A DNA stretch of 64,000 nt from Climacteris rufus (Eukaryota > Chordata > Aves > Passeriformes > Climacteridae). Positions 13,091 to 24,193 of the stretch are shown piece by piece. How positions within the stretch are numbered: the first letter of the stretch is position 1; the number at the start of each line of letters is the position of its first letter. The notes under the pieces are model-generated. The model saw only the letters and a program-made list of their open reading frames with translations, was not told where the DNA came from and ran no database searches. The stretch spans positions 291,559-355,558 of the forward strand of contig VZRZ01006467.1 in assembly GCA_013398175.1 (NCBI GenBank). Direction: 5' to 3'. The position numbers and the translations under genes were made by a program.

Positions 13091-16000
13091 CCTGAAGTAC
13101 TTACACAATAACACTTTTTCTCCTGCTACCAAGTGTCTACTGTTTTTCAGTTTTAAAGCTTCCTTCTAGAAGGAAACATGCAGAATTTGTGCCCTTCCTT
13201 GTAACATCAGACATTATTTTTTGTTACAGAAGAATTCAAGTATCCATATACTTTAAGGGATGTGTTGCTTTCCAACATCCTGGTGGTACTTGCTTTTGTA
13301 TGGGAGAAGATCCCAATTCTCCCACAGGATGCCTGTTGTATGCTTTGGTATTGGTTTTTGAGTTCGAGAGGCAGAGATGGTTTGCCTTTTATTAGGTCTT
13401 CATATTTTGGTTCTGCAGGGTGGCATTTAAAATATCTAATCATCATAGTTAATGAATTACAACTATATATGCAAATTAATTTGGGCTGTTTTGAATAATA
13501 AAACAAAGTCCTTTAGTCTATTTGTGACTTTGTATTCTTACACTCTTACTGTTCCTTGTTTTTTTCATGTGGTCCCTGTTGGCTCTTACTTGATAACATT
13601 TGCCAAAGGACTTCATGGATGAACCCAAAACCTGAAGATTTACCAGCCCACCTTAACCTATGAGGGGCCCCCCATAAGGCAAAGCAACACATAAAGCTAT
13701 CTTGGCTTAAAAGTTCAGCTCTTTTGGCAACAGACACTTTTCACTTGTCCCACTTAGCCAGTTCATTTTATCTAAATTCCTACTTGCCTCAGTCCACACA
13801 GACTTTGCTCATTCCTTTCCCTGCTCCTTCACCCTCCATTTGTCTCCCAGGTCTCCCGTTTTTGCACAAATGGTGAACAGGACAGAAAGGACAAAAAGGA
13901 AGAGGGGAGTCACACAACTAAAAACAATCTAGCAGATGCAGACCTGGAACTTCTACTTATTTTAATTTCCCATTATCACTTAGCTGTGAATTGATAAAAA
14001 TATGGAGCAAGCCACCAAGAGGTCCCCATTCTCACATGCACCGTGTTGGAAGAGGAGAATTTGCAGTGTTCCATTAGACTGCCAGGACCTGTCTGTCTCC
14101 CATGGCTCAAGGTGGGAGGGCTGACTTAGGAAATGGCAAAAGTCAGCAATGACCAAAAAATGCTGCCTCTTTGCCTCAAATAAGGCTTTTCCAGGTGAGC
14201 AGAAATGGTCTGAGCCGCTAATGAAGTGTAGGCTGCCAAAGAAAACATGGGCAAATTCACATTTTCCAGGTGGTTGGTGGCAGAAATGTAACTGTTCATT
14301 GAAGTCTACAGCATAGACTTTTTTTGCACTTTACTCATTAAATTGCAGATTTATTGTGAGGTTACTTTAGCGTAATGTTAGCTGTGTTGTCTCACTGGCC
14401 CTGTAAATCAGTTGCTTGTCACAAGATTCAGAAAAAAAACGAGTGCCTGCTTCAAGTCATATGAGGAATGGGTGGCACTTCTGCATGGCCTATTGCTGCT
14501 GGAGCACCACGGAGCACCATGGAATGCCCAGGCCACCACTCCAGCTCTGTGTTACTCTTGCTCAACGCTGAGCATGAGCTTGTCAAACCAAAAGTGTTTG
14601 GATCAGAACTGAGTGTTGAAACAACAAACATGGGATGGAGTGTGTCCCTGAGGGATTTTAAAACAAGCAGCAGAAAAATGCATGACTGGTCCCTCATGGT
14701 GCAGTCGATGGGACAACCTTCTCAGACCAGTTGGATTTCACCCATCCTGGTTCACACATGCACTCGGCCTTTTCTGGCCAAGGCCACCCTGAGCCAGGTC
14801 CCTCCCGAGGCTGACAGCCCTTACACCTTGCTGTCCCCTCTCTGACTCTGTTCATACCTGTGCCTTGAGCCTGGCACCGCTCAGTGCACTTGTTAAAGGA
14901 AACCCTCTGTGGCGTTGAGGACAAACACTGTGCCCCAGCACCCTGAGCACTTCTACAAGCAGCTACTTTCGTTTCCCATTTCCCAGGCAGTTACATGATT
15001 TAACTCTTCTGTGGCAGCCCAAGAACAGCACAGGCAGCTGGAGCAGGCAGGGAATAGAATGGGGGACGTGCTCACACTTCCCTCTACCGTCATTACAGCA
15101 CCCGCTACAGACAAGTCTTCAGAGTTGGGCTTTTAAATTAGGTAGACTATTTCCAGTATAAGAGCACTCATATTGAAAGCAAGTTACAAGCAAGAGAGAG
15201 AATTCAAGCAAGATTTAGAGAAAAACAGGCCTACATTGTCATTCAAGCCCATTTTGTCAGTATTTTAAAGCAGTTCTGAAGATCTGACAGAGATCTTAAA
15301 GCCTCTGGCCTCTTTTTGGAGGATGCAGGTTTAAGCGTGATGTTACATGGTGAGATGAGTCTCCCCAGCAACCCTGTGACACTTACTTTCTCCTTCAAAG
15401 GGATTCATGAATCCACAAATGGGTGTTGCTAAATATACTCTTGTATGTGAATGTAAACTCTCTAGGATGGGTTTGATACATCGGAGAATATGGCCTAAAA
15501 CTGAATGGGTCTCAGTGCAGATGAGATTCATGTGTAGGGACACATTTGTTTTCTAGGTAGAACAACTTCTAGCACTCTACCTAAGTAAGGTACCTTCAGA
15601 CTAAAGAAACTAAAGAAACCGGCAATTATTTGAATAGGATTATCAACCTACAAACTATTTGAAAAGAAAATTTTGAAAGATCAAATAGAGCAGCTTTGAC
15701 TATGTTGTTTGAAGACAGAGTATTTTGTCCAGAAGGCCTTCTCTCCTTCTTTTTCTCGTAATTGCTAATAGTGCTCTCTCAGGAACGGCACCCATTAAAT
15801 ACCACCAGCTAGCTGCTGTAGTGACATTACAGCTGTTATCCTGATGCCAGAAATACCTCATTTTATAGTGTGGGCCTTTCCAGGAACTGGAGAATGAGGC
15901 AGCCTCCACTAGGTCTGGGCTTTTGCATATTCCAGAACCACGTCTAAATGAATTAAGTAGAGACGCCAAAACTAAATTACTGAAACAGTTCTCATGCTTA

Positions 16001-16173
16001 CTTGGTTTGACAAGAATGTGGCCTAGTCTGAACAGGGGAAGGGTTTCCCTCCAAGCTGAATGATCAACACCTTACAAATCCTGTGTTTAAAGATGTGGCT
16101 TGACCATTCCTCAAAGCCTGGATTTATCCTTCATCTCACAGGGATCTGGAGGAAATCTGCCTGCCAGCGGGGT

Positions 16174-16226
16174 CATGGACAGGAGGACTAGTCCTCCAAG
16201 CTTTAGGAGCATGGACAGGAGGACTA
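16174..16226. repeat. Short palindrome plus 17-bp direct repeat
   Basis: CATGGACAGGAGGACTA occurs at 16174-16190 and again at 16210-16226. The first copy overlaps a perfect 16-bp palindrome, GGAGGACTAGTCCTCC (16182-16197). No family recognised. Confidence 0.7.
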
Positions 16227-16659
16227 CTCATCTCCAGTACTATAACCACTCACATTTATATATTTCTAAGCATATGCATCACTTTTCATGAGCAAACCTA
16301 ACCACAATCAGTCCTTGCTCCTTAGATGTCTCCATCTGAGTGACATGTTTAGTCAGTCATGCAAATAATATTTCCACTGATGCCAGCTCACATAGCCTTA
16401 CAGTGACAGGCAAGACTAGGACCTGCAAGATACACCCCCAAGATCACAGGCTCACTTATGCAGGAATTTATACAAATAGGTAGTAAAGACAAGGAACAAA
16501 GAAATTAAGCAAGATTACTAACTGTGATGAAAAACAGTTTTGTCCAAAGTCAGAAACCTCAGATACCAGTGGAAAAACAACAGTGTATGCAGCCAGCATC
16601 TAATGCATCAGCTGCAGACCTGAGACTATGTTGGGCCTTTGGGAAATAGAGAGTTCAAA

Positions 16660-16770
16660 ACAGAATCACAGAATGGACAAGACCTCTAACATCATCCAGT
16701 CCAACCATTAAAGTAGCACTGCCGTGTTCATCACTAAACCATGTCCCGAAAGTAGACCCATTTCTACCAC
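16660..16770 (-). mobile_element. CR1 LINE 3' fragment
   Basis: The block starts with ACAGAATCACAGAATGG, the complement of the CR1 terminal repeat. It continues with GACCTCTAAC, ATCCAGTCCAACCATTAA and CATCACTAAACCATGTCCC, the standard minus-strand wording of an avian CR1 3' UTR. Only about 100 bp remain. The element is 5' truncated, as most CR1 copies are, and lies antisense to BCL2 in its intron. Confidence 0.85.
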
Positions 16771-17231
16771 AAGCAAAGGTGAAGAGGGAAAGAAAAAACC
16801 AAAACAGATGGGAATTGGTTCAGGGGTTCACTTGCCAAAGCCACTCCCCAGGCAGGTTCTTTTTCCATGATCAGCAGGGCTTGTATGGTGACACCTTCTT
16901 TTCCTTCCCATTATAATTTGATACTGTGCACCTGGCAGGACTACCAGCATGTCGGCACTCCCAGGTGTAAAAAGATATCGGCCTCTCTAAAGATATGGAC
17001 CTTGTGAAGTGCCACACCTCGACACAACACAGCCAAGGGCTGAGCTGTCCTTATTTGCATGTACTCATGACTTAGGCTTGCATAAAAGACCCATAAACTC
17101 TTTGGGAAAAGAACAGCTACACATTTGTCTACTTTTTGTGTTCCAAGAACTTTTCTCGTTAGCTTCAAGATGACATTTTAATGAGGTTTCACTGCATAGA
17201 AAACATGGGACGACTTAACCAGCTCTGTCCG

Positions 17232-17253
17232 CCCCCTCCCTCCCTCCCTCCCC
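17232..17253. repeat. (CCCT)n microsatellite
   Basis: Pyrimidine-only tract of CCCT units flanked by unique sequence. Confidence 0.85.
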
Positions 17254-17461
17254 AAACTCTTTCTGAAATGAGTTACCATGCGGGAACAAAAGCTTTTATG
17301 AGAATTTATGTCATTCGTGTGGAGGCAGGGGTGAGGGAAAAGTCATTCAGCTGCTAAATCTTGGCATAAGAGTGTATGCCATTCCTTCTCCTGCCCTGCA
17401 CTGGGTGGCAGAGCGGCCTTGTTCAGACCTGTGCAAGTTTCTTCAAAAGCCGGGAGCTGGT

Positions 17462-17492
17462 GTGTGTTTGTTTGTTTGTTTGTTTGTTTTGG
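17462..17492. repeat. (GTTT)n microsatellite
   Basis: About six GTTT units preceded by GTGTGT. Intronic simple repeat. Confidence 0.85.
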
Positions 17493-20400
17493 TTACACAG
17501 AGAGGGCAGCGTAAAATAGCCGCGAGGCAATTCCCGTTCAGTAAAATGGAAGTCTCACTGGCTCTTCATTCAATACAATGTGGCTCAAGAGGATATCCTG
17601 CCAACCCAATGATAACAAGGGAAATAAAGTCACTTCCTCACCAGCTGTTTGATTCAGGTAGAAAAAGGAAGCCTTTGCTTCCTCATGTTTGCTTTCCCCA
17701 CTGCCCCCTCAGTCAGAAATGCCAGGCAGAAATTGCCTTCTCCCTCCACATTTTCAGTAAGGAGCCGTCAGATCCGTAATGCTTTATGGGTTCAGCCTGT
17801 GGGAAGAACGTCCTCCTGTGCGACCGAGCTGTGCCTTGCCTCTCAGCCCAGGGTGCAGGCTGAGCTGCAAAAGGACGGAGGCTGAACAAACTTGGCTCAT
17901 TCCATCATGCAAAGAATGCCCGTGTAATTACAGATGACATTTGTTTCTTGGATCAGAGCTGCCGAATTTGGGCCAGCGGAAGAGTGGGATAGTGTGATCT
18001 CTTTGTTTTGAGACTGCCCTGACTCAGTGCACTATTACGCTTCCTAATCCTCCCAGAGTGACACACTCCACTTCTGTCCTGGGCTCCCTGCAAATCCCAG
18101 GAACTCCAGCCAGGAACATGCTCTGTCCTCCCTATATATAGTCCAGCAGGCAAGAGGGCAGTAAGGGGTACCCTTGAGACAATACTCCTGGCCTTCCAAT
18201 CAAGCCCAGGCAGGGTGAGCAGGCATCTCAGGTGCTTTGGTGCTTAAGAGGAGCTAAGGCAGAGCATCTTTCCCTTCCCCACTGCCACCTTTCTTGCGTC
18301 ACAGAATCAGTCAACACAAAGTTGACTGTAGTAAAACAGCGACGGACTGATCTGACTTAATAAATCCTTCTTAAGAAATTACTTTTTAAAAACTTACAGA
18401 GCTGAATGAAGAGTTCTTTTCCATATAATTTTTAACAGCGCTGATATAATTTTACATCCAGGATATAACTTCCCATTAAATTTTGAAGGTCTTAAAAGCA
18501 AGGCCTGCAACGATTTTCTTTCCAATTGTGCAAGACTTCCAGAAAGATTGACCAAGCCAGAACTTGCCTCAGTCTATTTGCCAAGGGGTCCCTTGCTTTC
18601 ATTACAAAGAGTGCTTTTCAAAGGACATCAAGTGTTTCAAACAATTTTCCTAATCTTATTTATTTTAGCTGAGATTCTCTTATTTTAAACAGAGCAGTTT
18701 AGGTGACAAAAATCCAGTGACAAATACATGGGTTTACAGAAGACAAAACCTTATGAAACAGTTAAGATTCTGTTTAGGGTTCTCTTTGTGCTAAAATAGT
18801 TTTCAGCAACGGGTCATACTTCCCTCCTCCCACCCCCCTTGTTTTAGTACATAAAATGGACATGTGTTTATTTAAAACAGGTTTGAAACTTAAACAAATA
18901 GTGACAGGCTGTTCAAACAAGCTTCGGAAATAGGCCTAATCAGGATGTTTGAGAAGGGGAGGGGGAACGATCATAAAGAGCTACTTGTAATATATAGTGC
19001 AGACACCATTAGGTTGGGTTCATGTTATTGTTGTAATAATCTCAGACAAAAAAGTACTGCATGCTGCACATTTTTTGTTAACATTCCTCTTTTCAGCCAT
19101 AGGTTATGCCATATTTTTTTCTTGTATCCAAGTTTTACTCTTACCCTCCGTCCATCTCCATACCCAATACCAGGAGCTCTATGGAATCGTTCAAAATGGT
19201 CTCACAGAAAATCTGGGAGGAAAGTTCCCGAACTGGGATAAAAGGGAGGCACACAATATGCTCATTTTGATATTGATACTGGGTATGCATCGGCTGTCAT
19301 GAATATACAGAAGTGAGACCTTCCCCACAGAAAGAAACTATGAAAACCTTAACGTTAAAATGTTTTCACATGACTTGCATTTCCATGAGGGTTTTTCTTT
19401 TTCATTTCCTCTCTTTTCCACTCATAATAATATCACCAAGCGTTGAACTTTACCCTTGTTGTATTTTTATAAGGCCTGATCTTGAACTCCCCATACAGAC
19501 AAGGCTCCTGTGGAAGTCAGTGAGTCTGTACTGGCGACAACAGGATTTAGCCCAGTCTGTAACATTTTAGGATATTGTGTTACTTCATAGCCTTAAGGAG
19601 AAATAAAAGCAGCTTTCCAAAGAGCTGCACAGCAAACTGAGTGTGCTTTTTCAACTCTGCAACAGCACAGCAGAATATTAAGGCCAGAGTTTGCAAATGT
19701 CTATGTCAAAAAACAGGCAGCTAAGCAAAAGTTGCCAATTTCTCTCTGAAATCAAGGGTTTGCATTAAAACATTCCATCCTCCCCGCAAAAGGTTAAGCT
19801 GCTTTCACTTAAGAATATACCTTTGGAAACCCAAGTTGGAAAATGATTGCCTAGAGGAACAAGCATTGAGAAATAGCAAGAGGCAGACGTGTTTTCACAT
19901 CACTCTGTTGGCCACAGCCTATGGCTGTTCTGTTACCGAGTCTTACCTACTTACATCCATTCTGACCTACAACATGCACCAATTTTACCGAATGTAATGA
20001 CATATTTTGGAAGTAAATATCTATTATTTATTTAAATCTCACTCAGTGTCTAGTGAATAGAACTCAAAATATTAAAAAACCTTACACGCCCTCGTGTGGT
20101 GAAAATAGAAACGCTCTTATTCTGACAATAACTAATAATTCCTTCCTAATGAGGGAAGCTAATTTAACTACATAATCTGCATATTATTAACTTGGATGGA
20201 AGGTTTATATTAATAAACATTTCTTTCCTTAATTCCTGTTGTAAACCATAGCATATATGCACATTTAGAAGGCAGGTTACCTCCTAGCATAGTAACATTG
20301 CAAAACAAGTAAAGGCACGATAACATGAATAGAGAATGTTAACTTCTACCAAAGAAGGAAAGTCTAGGGTAATAAAAGTAGAGGCAGAAACCCCCACGTT

Positions 20401-21317
20401 ATCTAGCTGTTTCATGGGTTTATTTCAGTAGTTTGGGAGCAGACCTCTATTTGCTGCACAGAAGAGTTACCATAAATGACGCTATCAGTTTATTCACATT
20501 TTTTAAAGTAATTCAGTTTGGCTATTTACTGCTTTCATGCCATAGAATATGATTTATCTGTCTCTCAGGAATGCTCTGAAGCGTCATGCTTGTTAGGAAT
20601 TGCAGCCTGAAAGAAAGGCATTACGTGCAGAGCATCACCCATCCAATCACTAGCCCAGTCAAAGCCCATTGTATTTATGAGTCACAAAAACTTTATCTTT
20701 GCTACTTAAACAGCCTTTCCATTTGGTGCCTACATGCACCACCATATTTTCCAGGAGCACAGAAGCACAGCATCACCCTTTTTGGTGACAGTTGTAAAAG
20801 AGTATCATAGGTGTAACACAACCCCAGCAGCTTCAGTTCATATGGAAGAAACATCTGTGGCTATGACACAAAGTCTTCTGAACCCATCCCAAGGGCACCA
20901 AACAAATGCTGTCGTATTTTCAGTGAAGCTGACCCACAATATAGATGCCCCATGTCCAGTGGAAATGAAAGATTTGGAGAATGAAGGTCCATCTATCTCC
21001 TTTGTGTATGTTTGTACAGACAACATTCAGGAGCCAAAATAGTGGTAACTTGTACTTTAAAATGCTGCTCCTGTCTTTTCTGTTAGACTGAGCATGTCTA
21101 AAGCAGAAGTCGTGATCTAAGTAATTACAGCAATATTTGTAAAGAAATAGGCAGGGGAACTTTTTTTAGCACTGCACAAAAAGCAGAGCTCCCAAATCAC
21201 TATTTTAACAGGTTTGCGTGGTCTTCTTGTGCCAGCAGGATTGTTGGGTGACCATTGAGGATGAAGAAGTTGCCTCCCTTTCCCCATCCCCCAAAAAAGT
21301 TACTGCAATTCTGATAT

Positions 21318-21344
21318 TCCCTTTCTGATTATTTCTCTTTCCAG
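21318..21344 (+). other. BCL2: 3' splice site of last BCL2 exon
   Basis: The run CCCTTTCTGATTATTTCTCT then TTCCAG gives a pyrimidine-rich tract and AG at 21343-21344. CTGAT at 21325-21329 is a possible branch-point core. The site sets the start of the coding exon in phase 0, the same phase as the human last-intron junction between ...GGW and DAF.... Confidence 0.9.
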
Positions 21345-21479
21345 GATGCCTTTGTGGAGCTGTATGGCAACAGTATGAGGCCTTTGTTCGATTTCTCCTG
21401 GATCTCTCTGAAGACTATCCTGAGTCTGGTTCTGGTGGGAGCTTGCATCACTCTTGGCGCTTATCTCGGACATAAGTAG
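21345..21479 (+). CDS. BCL2: Bcl-2 terminal coding exon (C-terminal 44 residues)
   Basis: This exon encodes the end of the anti-apoptotic protein Bcl-2, which sits in the outer mitochondrial, ER and nuclear membranes and blocks BAX/BAK-driven permeabilisation by binding BH3 domains. The exon starts in phase 0 with DAFVELYG, the tail of the BH2 region, whose first part (the conserved Trp before Asp) is in the preceding exon outside the window. Next comes a linker (NSMRPLFDFSWIS), then a C-terminal tail-anchor helix of about 19 hydrophobic residues (ILSLVLVGACITLGAYL), ending GHK and TAG at 21477-21479. Against human as I recall it, differences are few (Asn for Pro after YG; Ile or Val for Leu or Ala in the anchor). 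No frameshift or stop is present, so the exon looks intact. The rest of the gene (BH4, BH3, BH1) lies upstream of position 1. Confidence 0.98.
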   Translation, partial: DAFVELYGNSMRPLFDFSWISLKTILSLVLVGACITLGAYLGHK

Positions 21480-21589
21480 AGTCACCCAGTTTATTGTGGA
21501 TTACAAAAGTCTTTCAAAACAACAAAATAATATTTTTTTTTCTGTAGCACAATGATATTTTATGAGCAAAGCAACTTCCCAGCAAAAGA

Positions 21590-21668
21590 TTAAATCAGCT
21601 ATTACTGCCAAAGGAAATATCATTTATTTTTACATTGCCGGAAAATTATTTATTAAAAGATATTTACA
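21590..21668 (+). promoter_or_regulatory. BCL2: Conserved AU-rich element in BCL2 3' UTR
   Basis: Contains three ATTTA pentamers (21622-21626, 21648-21652, 21662-21666) in a T/A-rich setting. The lead-in AATCAGCTATTACTGCC matches the human AU-rich element region as I recall it. In human, AU-rich elements here bind mRNA-stability proteins; the same role in this species is inferred. Confidence 0.8.
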
Positions 21669-23137
21669 TTTTAACCTGCTATTTTCAGAACCTCAGCAAG
21701 TTGTATCTGTCATCACATCATGTTGTTATTCTTAACTTTAATGAGCCCCAGAGTATTTTACATTCTTTTTTTTTTTTTTAATTAATGCCGCTGGCTGAAT
21801 TATTTTATCTCTGACGAGCGAATATACTGACAAACACCTACCTGCTTACACTTACGAGGGCAGTTACTTGAGCTGCTAAAGCCTGCGAGATCGTGTTGAT
21901 TTTCCTTGCATTTTCTGGGAGGGATCTGAAAGACAAGGTCAGCATGAACTAAGTTCTCACCCTGTCCTGCTGGCAAGAACTGATGTAGTAAACAATTCAA
22001 CATGGTACATATGTGGAGTCAAGACAGAAACTTCCTGAAGGACACTCAGCTATCCCTACAGGAGATCAGTTGGAAACATGATTGCCTATGCCTTTTAAAC
22101 ATGAGTTTTCAAGTTACCAGTTGTGCCATCACATCATAATCACAATACCCACACAGTACATCACCTTATTTTAATAGAAGTGTGAAGTTAAATCTTTGGG
22201 GCTTGCAGGAAATTGCTGTTCCAATGATTTTCTCAGCAGTAAAATATTTTTTGTGGCTACTGACACAGAAACATCAGGAGACCTTAAGTGCCTGCTTCAA
22301 CAGAGCAGAGCTGGAGTCTGAAGACCTGACCTGTGTCCCACTTTCGTGGGCTCATATCTACAACTAATCCTGCTTACTTACAGAGTTCCTCCAGGGGTTT
22401 GCAGCCAATTAGATGTGGTCTCTAAATCCCTGAAAGTTGAAAAAGATCTTAATTTTATTTGGCAAAAAGCAGACCTCAGCTAAGTTACAGATTAGCTCTG
22501 ACTATCCTTGTTTATCAAACTGGACACCAAAATCAAGTTCATTTTCATAACAGGAAAGGAAAGTGAGATTTATCATCCTGCCCCTCGCCCACAAAATTAT
22601 TTCATGCTAATAATTTCCTAAGACTGTCTACATAAGAAAAGATGATGAAGAAACTCAAAATCCTCTCTCTGGACAGAGACTCTTTGACACCTCAATTGTG
22701 CAGGTGCCTACTGTCATCTCAAGTGAAAATAGGGTGAAGGAAAAGGGGGAGTGGGAGGTGTGAAGTCATCTGCTCATGTTACAAAACCAAGTAAAATTAA
22801 TGCAGAATACATAATGCAGTTTTATAAACAGACCTGTGCTCTGAAACCAGATGTGTCAATGCCTTTTAAAGCAGGGCTTTCCGTGAGCTCGACAGAGGCC
22901 AGGAGTCCCCTGGAAACCGAAGACTCTGAAGCGTCGAGTCCCACAGGCTGCTCTGAGGCATGGAAATGTCCAGCTTCAAACATTTTAAGTCCTGCGCTTT
23001 TATTTTTTCTATGAAACTTTTGAAATCTGGGATTTCTGGGTAAATGGACATCCAGATATAAAAGGAAAGATTGCAAAGCTCTGGATGAAATGTACCGTAC
23101 AATACATAAGTGCTCAAAGGGTGAAAAACATACAGTG

Positions 23138-23143
23138 AATAAA
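23138..23143 (+). terminator. BCL2: Possible proximal poly(A) signal
   Basis: AATAAA in the context GTGAATAAACTGTAG, just before the conserved block at 23172. I recall a similarly placed AATAAACTAG word in the human UTR. It could yield a UTR of about 1.7 kb that lacks the miR-15/16, miR-181 and Pumilio sites. Use is not known. Confidence 0.4.
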
Positions 23144-23171
23144 CTGTAGCTCCAACCTCAAGATTTCAGTC

Positions 23172-23366
23172 GAATAACTTTGTGGCATTATATGCAAAAT
23201 ATCTCCAGTAACTCGGGAATGTATTATGTTCAATGTTAAGGCTGTAGTTGATGTTGTGTCTTCAAAGCTGCTTTTATGTTTGGTTGGTTTTTTTTAAGAG
23301 TTGTACATCTCAGCATTTTTACTGCTATTTAGTCATGGCACCTACACTTTGTATGAGCAAAGATGG
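23172..23366 (+). promoter_or_regulatory. BCL2: Conserved BCL2 3' UTR block
   Basis: Words such as AATAACTTTGTGGCATTATA, GTTCAATGTTAA, CATCTCAGCATTTTT and GTATGAGCAAAGATGG follow the human UTR in the same order. No specific factor site is claimed. Conservation across birds and mammals suggests a regulatory or structural role. Confidence 0.7.
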
Positions 23367-23836
23367 AGCGAGCTTACATTTCAAATTTGAAAATACTTAG
23401 TTTTATAGAAACATAGAAAGGAAATATTTCTAGGAACACAAGAATGTGAACTATGCTTGACTAAAGAAAAAGGAAAAATCCCACAATCAAATGAAAAGTA
23501 CCTGCAGTGCTTTCAGAGTGCTTCTGTCAGAAGTGGGCATGCTCACGTAGGGTTTGTATGAAAAATATTTGACATCAAAGGAACTGAGGAATATTGTGGA
23601 TTGAGTGTGGGCTTTGTTTTTTTTCTCAGTTTACAAGCTGAATTTGTCTGCAGCCAGTTGCACAACTGGAATTGGCTGGTATTGAGCTAATGTTTCATTT
23701 CACAATCTAGTCTTCGTTTCAATTTGTGCCCATATGCCCATTAAAGTTTATGAACTATTAGATCTCAAATTGTTTCAATATTGTTTATTTTATTAAAGGT
23801 TTACATTCGCAAAAGTAGTAAAAGTATCAATTCCAG

Positions 23837-23844
23837 TGCTGCTA
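23837..23844 (+). promoter_or_regulatory. BCL2: miR-15/16 family 8-mer seed site
   Basis: TGCTGCTA is a perfect match to the miR-15/16 seed (AGCAGCA) plus the flanking A. The setting CCAGTGCTGCTATAATACC parallels the human CCTGTGCTGCTATCCTGCC, the experimentally established miR-15a/16-1 target in BCL2. The site lies in the conserved block 23790-23938, so regulation by this family is likely in this bird too. Confidence 0.85.
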
Positions 23845-24181
23845 TAATACCAGGATAATTTGAATGGGGTTTTTGTTTTTAATACCTTCCAATGGCTAAA
23901 GTTTTTTAAAGCTGCTTTAGAAATAATATGAAGACGACACATGATACACATTTAAATAAATACTGAGGATTTTGTGTTCTGTTGTGTCTACTCACTGGAC
24001 TTCCCAGTGTATTTGTTAATACCAGGCAAAAAGAAGAGTCATGATGACTGTTGATGATTCTATTTTATTAAAGAGCTAATGGAGTTTTCCCGTCCTGACT
24101 GCAGAATAGTACAGTATTGTGGCTGCATTAGGTATAATGATAGTTGGTAACACATTTATTAAGAAAACATATTAGAAACAT

Positions 24182-24193
24182 TGAATGTATATA
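24182..24193 (+). promoter_or_regulatory. BCL2: Overlapping miR-181 seed site and Pumilio element
   Basis: TGAATGT (24182-24188) matches the miR-181 seed. TGTATATA (24186-24193) fits the Pumilio consensus UGUANAUA. The two overlap by three bases, and the wider word GAATGTATATAAAAGC is the same in human as I recall it. miR-181 control of BCL2 is described in mammals. Pumilio binding here is inferred from the motif. Confidence 0.65.

Larger units (their letters stand above)
1..21344 (+). other. BCL2: BCL2 last intron (3' part)
   Basis: This is the 3' part of the intron that precedes the last BCL2 coding exon; the upstream exons lie before the window. In mammals this intron is well over 100 kb, so more than 21 kb of intron with no earlier BCL2 exon is expected. 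The DNA is mostly AT-rich and non-coding, with short T tracts (288-317), simple repeats, a CR1 scrap and older repeat debris, listed separately. It ends in a good 3' splice site: a pyrimidine-rich run at 21318-21342 followed by AG at 21343-21344. Two open stretches bounded by splice-like signals (6787-6964 and 8800-8996) are listed separately as doubtful. I see nothing else that looks functional between these items. Confidence 0.9.
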
